Source: Parafrankia irregularis (lineage in GTDB: Bacteria; Actinomycetota; Actinomycetes; Frankiales; Frankiaceae). From it: 64,000 nt of DNA. Positions 60,248-64,000 of the stretch are shown piece by piece; position 1 is the stretch's first letter, and each line of letters begins with the position of its first letter. The notes under the pieces are model-generated. The model was not told the DNA's origin. It saw only the letters and a program-made list of their open reading frames with translations, and made no database searches. The position numbers and the translations under genes are program-made. Location of the stretch: the NCBI RefSeq assembly GCF_001536285.1, contig NZ_FAOZ01000010.1, positions 169,674 through 233,673 on the forward strand, read 5' to 3'.

Positions 60248-61134
60248 TGGCGGGCGCACCCGACCGGCTGCTGCTGCGGCTGGAGTGGCAGGTGGTCCGC
60301 CGCCTCGACGGGCGGGTGCTGGGCGCCTACCGCACGCCGTACCGCGGGTCCGGCCTCGACTTCGCCGGACTGCGCGGCTACGTCGAGACCGACGACGCCC
60401 GCCGCATCGACTGGAACGCGACCGCCCGGCTGAACGAGCCGCAGGTACGCCAGTTCACCGAGGACCGCGAGCTGACCCTGTGGCTGGTGCTCGACCGGAC
60501 GGCGTCGATGACCGTCGGCGCCCCCGGCCGCGGGAAGCATGACGTCCTCGCCGAGCTGGCGCTGGTGCTGGCGCGGCTGTTCGGGCGCGGCGGGAACCGG
60601 GTCGGCGCGGTCCTCCACGACGGCGCCACGACCCGGGTCGTGCCACCGGGCACCGGCCGTGGCCAGGTGCTGCGCATCGGCCACGAGCTGGCCCGCACCG
60701 CCACGGCACCACCGAAGGCGGGCACCACCGACGTCGCCGCGATGCTGGGCACCGCGGCACGCCTGGCGCGGCGCCGGTCGCTGATCATCGTCATCTCCGA
60801 CTTCATCGGCACCGCCGGCTGGGACCGGCCGCTGCTGCGGCTGGCACACCGCCACGAGGTCGTGGCCCTGCGCGTCGTGGACGCCGCCGACGACGCCCTG
60901 CCGGAGGTGGGGCTCGTCCTGGTCGAGGACGCCGAGACCGGCGAGCAGCTGCTCGTCGACTCCGGTGACCCGCTGCTGCGCGCCCGGCTACGCGACGCGG
61001 TGGCCGAACGTGAGGCGGACCTGGCCGGCCGCATGCGCCGCGCCGGGGTCCCGCTGCACCGGATCGACACCGACCGCGACCTGCTCCCCGCCCTCGCCGG
61101 GGTCGCCGCCAGCACCCGGTGGCGGCGCACATGA
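60244..61134 (+). CDS. DUF58 protein
   Basis: 296 residues. The start is GTG 60244 or ATG 60247, both overlapping the moxR stop. The signature YVETDDARRIDWNATARL with LTLWLVLDRTASM is DUF58 with a VWA-like fold, and the MIDAS-like DRTASM retains the Asp and Ser. No membrane helices are visible. DUF58 proteins work with MoxR ATPases; exact function unknown. Confidence 0.92.
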   Translation: MMAGAPDRLLLRLEWQVVRRLDGRVLGAYRTPYRGSGLDFAGLRGYVETDDARRIDWNATARLNEPQVRQFTEDRELTLWLVLDRTASMTVGAPGRGKHDVLAELALVLARLFGRGGNRVGAVLHDGATTRVVPPGTGRGQVLRIGHELARTATAPPKAGTTDVAAMLGTAARLARRRSLIIVISDFIGTAGWDRPLLRLAHRHEVVALRVVDAADDALPEVGLVLVEDAETGEQLLVDSGDPLLRARLRDAVAEREADLAGRMRRAGVPLHRIDTDRDLLPALAGVAASTRWRRT

Positions 61135-62174
61135 GCCTCACCGCCCCCTGGCTGCTCGTTCCGGGCGTGCTGGTCGTGGCCGCGCTCGCCGTCGCCGCGA
61201 CGATGACGGCGCGGCGCCGCCGGGCGGCCCTCGCCGCGGCCGGTGTGGACGCCGCCGCGGGCCGCCGCGGGCCGCAGCTCGGGATCTGGCTCAGCCTCAT
61301 AGGAATCGCGGTGCTCACGTTCGCGGCGGCGGGGCCGGCGGCCTCCGTTCCCGTCTCCCGCGCCGCGGGCACGGTGATCGTCGCCGTGGACGTCTCGAAC
61401 AGCATGGGCGCCACCGACGTGACGCCCACCCGGCTGGACGCGGCGAAGAAGGCGGCGGCCGCGTTCGTCGCCGCCCAGCCCGACAGCGTCGACGTGGGCG
61501 TGGTCGCGTTCCAGGACGGCGCGCTCACCACCCATCAGCCCAGCGCCGACCACGCCGCCGCCGAGGCGGCGATCGACCGGCTGAAGGTCACCGGCGGCAC
61601 GTCGCTGGCGGAGGCGATCCTCACCTCGCTGTCGGCGATCACGGGCCGCACGGTCCGGCTCGGCGCGGACGGCTCCGCGCCGGACCTCGGGTACTGGAGC
61701 TCGGCGACCATCGTGCTGTTCTCCGACGGGGAGGACGGCGGCGCCGGTGCCAACGCGGGCACCAGCGGCAGTGGCGGCAGCACCGGTGGTGGTGGCGCCG
61801 GTGGTGGCGACGCCGGTGGTGGCGACGCCGCCGGGGCGACCGAGGCCGCCGCCGGGGCCGCCCAGGCCGCCGGGGTGCACGTCGAGACGGTCGGTGTCGG
61901 CACCACCGCCGGCGCGACCGTCGAGGTGGACGGCTACCGGCTGCACACCGCGCTGGACGAGGACACGCTGAAGGCCATCGCCCAGACGACCGGCGGCTCC
62001 TACCACCCGGCCTCGCAGGCGTCCGAGCTGGACGGCGTCGCCTCGGCCATCGACCTGCGGCGGACCACCCAGCACGAGGACCTGCCGCTGGCCGGGGCGT
62101 TCACCGCCTTCGCGGTCCTGCTGCTGGCAGCCGGCGCGGTCCCCACGATCCTGCGCACGGGAAGGGTCGCCTGA
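61131..62174 (+). CDS. VWA membrane protein (BatA-like), first of pair
   Basis: 347 residues from ATG 61131, overlapping the DUF58 stop (ATGA). Helices at the N-terminus (~LLVPGVLVVAALAVAATM and IGIAVLTFAAAGPAA) and at the C-terminus (AFTAFAVLLLAAGAVPTIL) bracket a VWA domain with an intact MIDAS DVSNSMG. A Gly-Ala-rich loop at ~203-245 is unusual for the family. Likely exposed at the outer membrane face. Confidence 0.9.
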   Translation: MSLTAPWLLVPGVLVVAALAVAATMTARRRRAALAAAGVDAAAGRRGPQLGIWLSLIGIAVLTFAAAGPAASVPVSRAAGTVIVAVDVSNSMGATDVTPTRLDAAKKAAAAFVAAQPDSVDVGVVAFQDGALTTHQPSADHAAAEAAIDRLKVTGGTSLAEAILTSLSAITGRTVRLGADGSAPDLGYWSSATIVLFSDGEDGGAGANAGTSGSGGSTGGGGAGGGDAGGGDAAGATEAAAGAAQAAGVHVETVGVGTTAGATVEVDGYRLHTALDEDTLKAIAQTTGGSYHPASQASELDGVASAIDLRRTTQHEDLPLAGAFTAFAVLLLAAGAVPTILRTGRVA

Positions 62175-63334
62175 TGTCCCTCACCTGGCCCTGGGCGCTG
62201 GCGACGCTGCTCGTCGTCCCGCTGCTGACCGCCGTCACCTGGCTGGCCCGGCGCCGCCGGCGGCGGGCCGCCATCCGGGTGACGTCGGTCGCGCTGCTGC
62301 GGGTGGCGCTGCCCGGCCGGAAACGGTGGCAGCGGCACATCCCCGTCGCCCTGTTCGTGCTCGGGCTGGCCACGCTCGGCGTCGGCGCCGCCCGCCCGCA
62401 GGCGAACGTCCCGATCGCGGCGAACTCGACGACGATCCTGCTGGCGCTGGACGTCTCGGGCTCGATGTGCTCCACCGACGTGTCCCCGAACCGGCTCACC
62501 GCCGCGGAGAAGGCGGCCACCGACTTCATCCGGGCCCAGCCGGGCGGCTCCCGCATCGGCCTGGTCACCTTCGCCGGCACCGCCGGTCTGCTCGTCCCGC
62601 CGACCGACGACACCGACAAGCTGCTGGACGCGCTGAAGAGCCTGACGACGTCCCGCGGCACCGCCATCGGCCAGGGGATCCTCACCTCCATCGACGCCAT
62701 CGCCGAGGTCGACCCGTCGGTCCCCCCGACCGGGGCGGACGTCCCGGCCGGCGGCATCGGCGGGGAGTACGCGGCGGACGTCATCGTGGTGCTCACCGAC
62801 GGCGCCAACACCGTGGGCGTCGACCCGCAGACCGCCGCGGGGGAAGCCGCCGCCCGCCGCCTGCGGGTCTACACGATCGGCTTCGGGACGACGACACCGG
62901 CGCCGATGGTCTGCGACAGCTCGCAGATCGGCGACGACGCCTTCGGGTTCGGCGGCGGGTTCGGCGGGGGCGGCGGCTTCGGTGGAGGAGGTGGCGGCTT
63001 CGGTGGCGGCCGCAACGGTGAACGCGACCCGCGGGCCATCGACGAGGACGCGCTGAAGCAGGTCGCGAGCACCACCGGGGGCACCTACTACCGCGCGCAG
63101 AACGCGAACGAGCTGCAGGACGCCCTGGCCGACCTCCCCCGCACCATCACCGTGACGCACGAGCACCGCGACATCGCCTCCTGGTTCGCCGGCATCGGCG
63201 GCCTCCTCGTCGCCACTGCCCTCGCCCTGTCCCTGTGGTGGAACCGCCTGCGCCGCCCCCGGCCGCTTCCCGCCGCGCGCCAGCCCACCGGGCCTCCCGC
63301 ACCACCACCCCGCGCTCGCAGTAGAGCCAATTGA
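62174..63334 (+). CDS. VWA membrane protein (BatA-like), second of pair
   Basis: 386 residues, starting one base into the preceding stop (TGATG). Layout is as the previous protein: N-terminal helices (WALATLLVVPLLTAVTWL and IPVALFVLGLATLGVGAA), VWA with MIDAS DVSGSM, and a C-terminal helix near SWFAGIGGLLVATALALSLWW. A Gly-Phe-rich tract at ~255-285 (GFGGGFGGGGGFGG) resembles a flexible linker. Shared ancestry with the preceding gene by tandem duplication is likely. Confidence 0.9.
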   Translation: MSLTWPWALATLLVVPLLTAVTWLARRRRRRAAIRVTSVALLRVALPGRKRWQRHIPVALFVLGLATLGVGAARPQANVPIAANSTTILLALDVSGSMCSTDVSPNRLTAAEKAATDFIRAQPGGSRIGLVTFAGTAGLLVPPTDDTDKLLDALKSLTTSRGTAIGQGILTSIDAIAEVDPSVPPTGADVPAGGIGGEYAADVIVVLTDGANTVGVDPQTAAGEAAARRLRVYTIGFGTTTPAPMVCDSSQIGDDAFGFGGGFGGGGGFGGGGGGFGGGRNGERDPRAIDEDALKQVASTTGGTYYRAQNANELQDALADLPRTITVTHEHRDIASWFAGIGGLLVATALALSLWWNRLRRPRPLPAARQPTGPPAPPPRARSRAN

Positions 63335-63340
63335 CAACCC

Positions 63341-63560
63341 GCAAGAAGTGAGGGTTTCGGCCGCTTTCGAGCCCGTCGTCGAATCGCGGACTTCGGGAAG
63401 CCTTGCTGTCGGACAAGAGTTGAGGATTGTGGTCGTCGGGGCGACCGCAATCCCATGATCTTCGGACGGTGATCTCGGGCCGCATCCCGGGCAACCGTTG
63501 CGACCAGGCAAGAGTTGAGGATCGCGGTCGTCGGCAGGACAAAAATTCCATGATCTTCGA
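63341..63560. repeat. cluster of degenerate dispersed palindromes
   Basis: Three units with the left-arm motif GCAAGA(A/G)(G/T)TGAGG occur at about 63341, 63413 and 63508; the last two have right arms near 63448 and 63543 ending in CATGATCTTCG. They are weaker hairpins than those at 32326 and 39416. Confidence 0.65.
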
Positions 63561-63645
63561 ACGGCGGCGTCCTCGACCGTGCCCCCGACTGTCGATCTCG
63601 ACTGGCGTTGGATTCGCGACGGGCTCTTTCGCAGCAATTACCCCA

Positions 63646-63707
63646 ACTTCTGACACGAAAAACTGACGTGAGCTGCGGGTCGGGGCTTGATCGGCTGGTT
63701 GTGGCGG
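63646..63707 (-). repeat. ~47-bp box shared with repeats A and B, downstream of IS110 transposase
   Basis: Read on the minus strand it gives GCCGATCAAGCCCCGACCC and on, closely matching boxes in copies A and B, then TGTCAGAAGT as in copy B. It begins 20 bases after the transposase stop, so it may be the noncoding end of that insertion sequence. Confidence 0.7.
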
Positions 63708-63727
63708 GTTGGGTGGGCTGGGTCCGG

Positions 63728-64000
63728 TCAGGCGGGGTCGAAGCGGATGGTGAGGCCGAGGGCGTTCGCTTCGCGGATCATGCGTCGCATCGCGCGTTGC
63801 GGGTTCTTCCTCGTGTGGTAGTCGGCGCCGAGGTCCTTGTGTCCGGTCCTGTCGTGCAGGACATGCCAGATCGCGACGGTGAGCTTGTGCATGACAGCGA
63901 CCAGGGCCCGCTGCTTCCCCCGGCGGGTGGCGATCCGCCGGTAGAACGCCCCGTAGTAGGAGTTCTTCTGCCTGATCGCGGCCATCGCGGCCACCCCGAG
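63728..64000 (-). mobile_element. IS110-family transposase, 3' part (N-terminus beyond window)
   Basis: The minus-strand frame is open to the window edge. The ~90 visible codons contain MAAIRQKNSYYGAFYRRI, RRGKQRALVAVMHKLTVAIWHVL and KDLGADYHTRKNPQRAMRRMI, the C-terminal signature of IS110/IS116/IS902 transposases. The DEDD RuvC-like domain should lie beyond 64000. Whether the gene is intact cannot be known. Confidence 0.88.

Overview
The window is very GC-rich DNA with strongly G/C-biased third codon positions, many GTG/TTG starts and short start/stop overlaps. It carries a PknG-GlnX-GlnH module, F420-type luciferase-like oxidoreductase, HelR with a rifamycin-associated element, a DUF6454-like secreted protein and several P450/acyl-CoA genes. 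All of this points to an actinomycete chromosome. Frankia or a close relative is my best guess, but that is inference from gene content and no rRNA or marker gene fixes the genus. I see no rRNA, tRNA or CRISPR array.

Layout. 1-4770: 3' part of an MMPL exporter, an orphan branched-chain-type solute-binding lipoprotein and a secreted SGNH hydrolase. 5098-8300: a formate-dehydrogenase-like molybdopterin oxidoreductase translationally coupled to PurU. 8503-10772: secreted lipase and convergent LLM oxidoreductase. 11062-20570: a large signalling island. On the plus strand it has a helical protein, a zinc-ribbon/FHA protein, a PknG kinase and a VWA protein. Facing it on the minus strand are glnX-glnH (membrane sensor and amino-acid-binding lipoprotein), and divergent from glnX is a second Ser/Thr kinase with C-terminal TPR-like repeats. 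20664-28077: TesB thioesterase, a NarL-type two-component system divergent from an FtsX-type ABC transporter, and a PH-domain membrane protein. 28725-32012: a second orphan solute-binding lipoprotein and an M13 metallopeptidase. 32610-38229: GntR regulator divergent from amidohydrolase, cytochrome P450 and acyl-CoA ligase, probably one catabolic unit. 38300-42915: DUF6454-like secreted protein, MFS drug exporter, divergent TetR and a coupled double-hotdog protein. 43175-50352: Fic protein, HelR behind a 19-bp RAE-like inverted repeat, alkyl-sulfatase-type metallo-beta-lactamase and a GAP/SAP membrane protein. 50765-58153: LAL-type LuxR giant regulator, small and FG-GAP secreted proteins, AAA/DUF4143 ATPase behind 23-bp-spaced iterons and a GPP34 protein. 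58301-63334: HtrA-like protease followed by a tightly overlapping MoxR-DUF58-VWA-VWA operon. 63728-64000: 3' part of an IS110-family transposase.

Two kinds of structure lie outside the genes. First, a family of dispersed intergenic repeats: two long near-identical copies (32085-32604 and 46950-47413), each with a 48-nt hairpin-forming palindrome, and several shorter palindromes with the same arm sequence (39416, 42998, 49483, 63341-63560). A ~47-bp box inside the long copies is also found just downstream of the IS110 transposase. Second, many in-frame tandem repeats (6, 9, 12, 18, 24 and 30 bp) that expand low-complexity protein linkers, including eleven GGGGCC units in the LAL regulator.

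The strongest biological themes are: an enlarged PknG/GlnX/GlnH amino-acid-sensing cascade with FHA and VWA partners; a rifamycin-response helicase (HelR) with its cis element; a one-carbon PurU/FdhF pair; and the IS110-linked repeat family.
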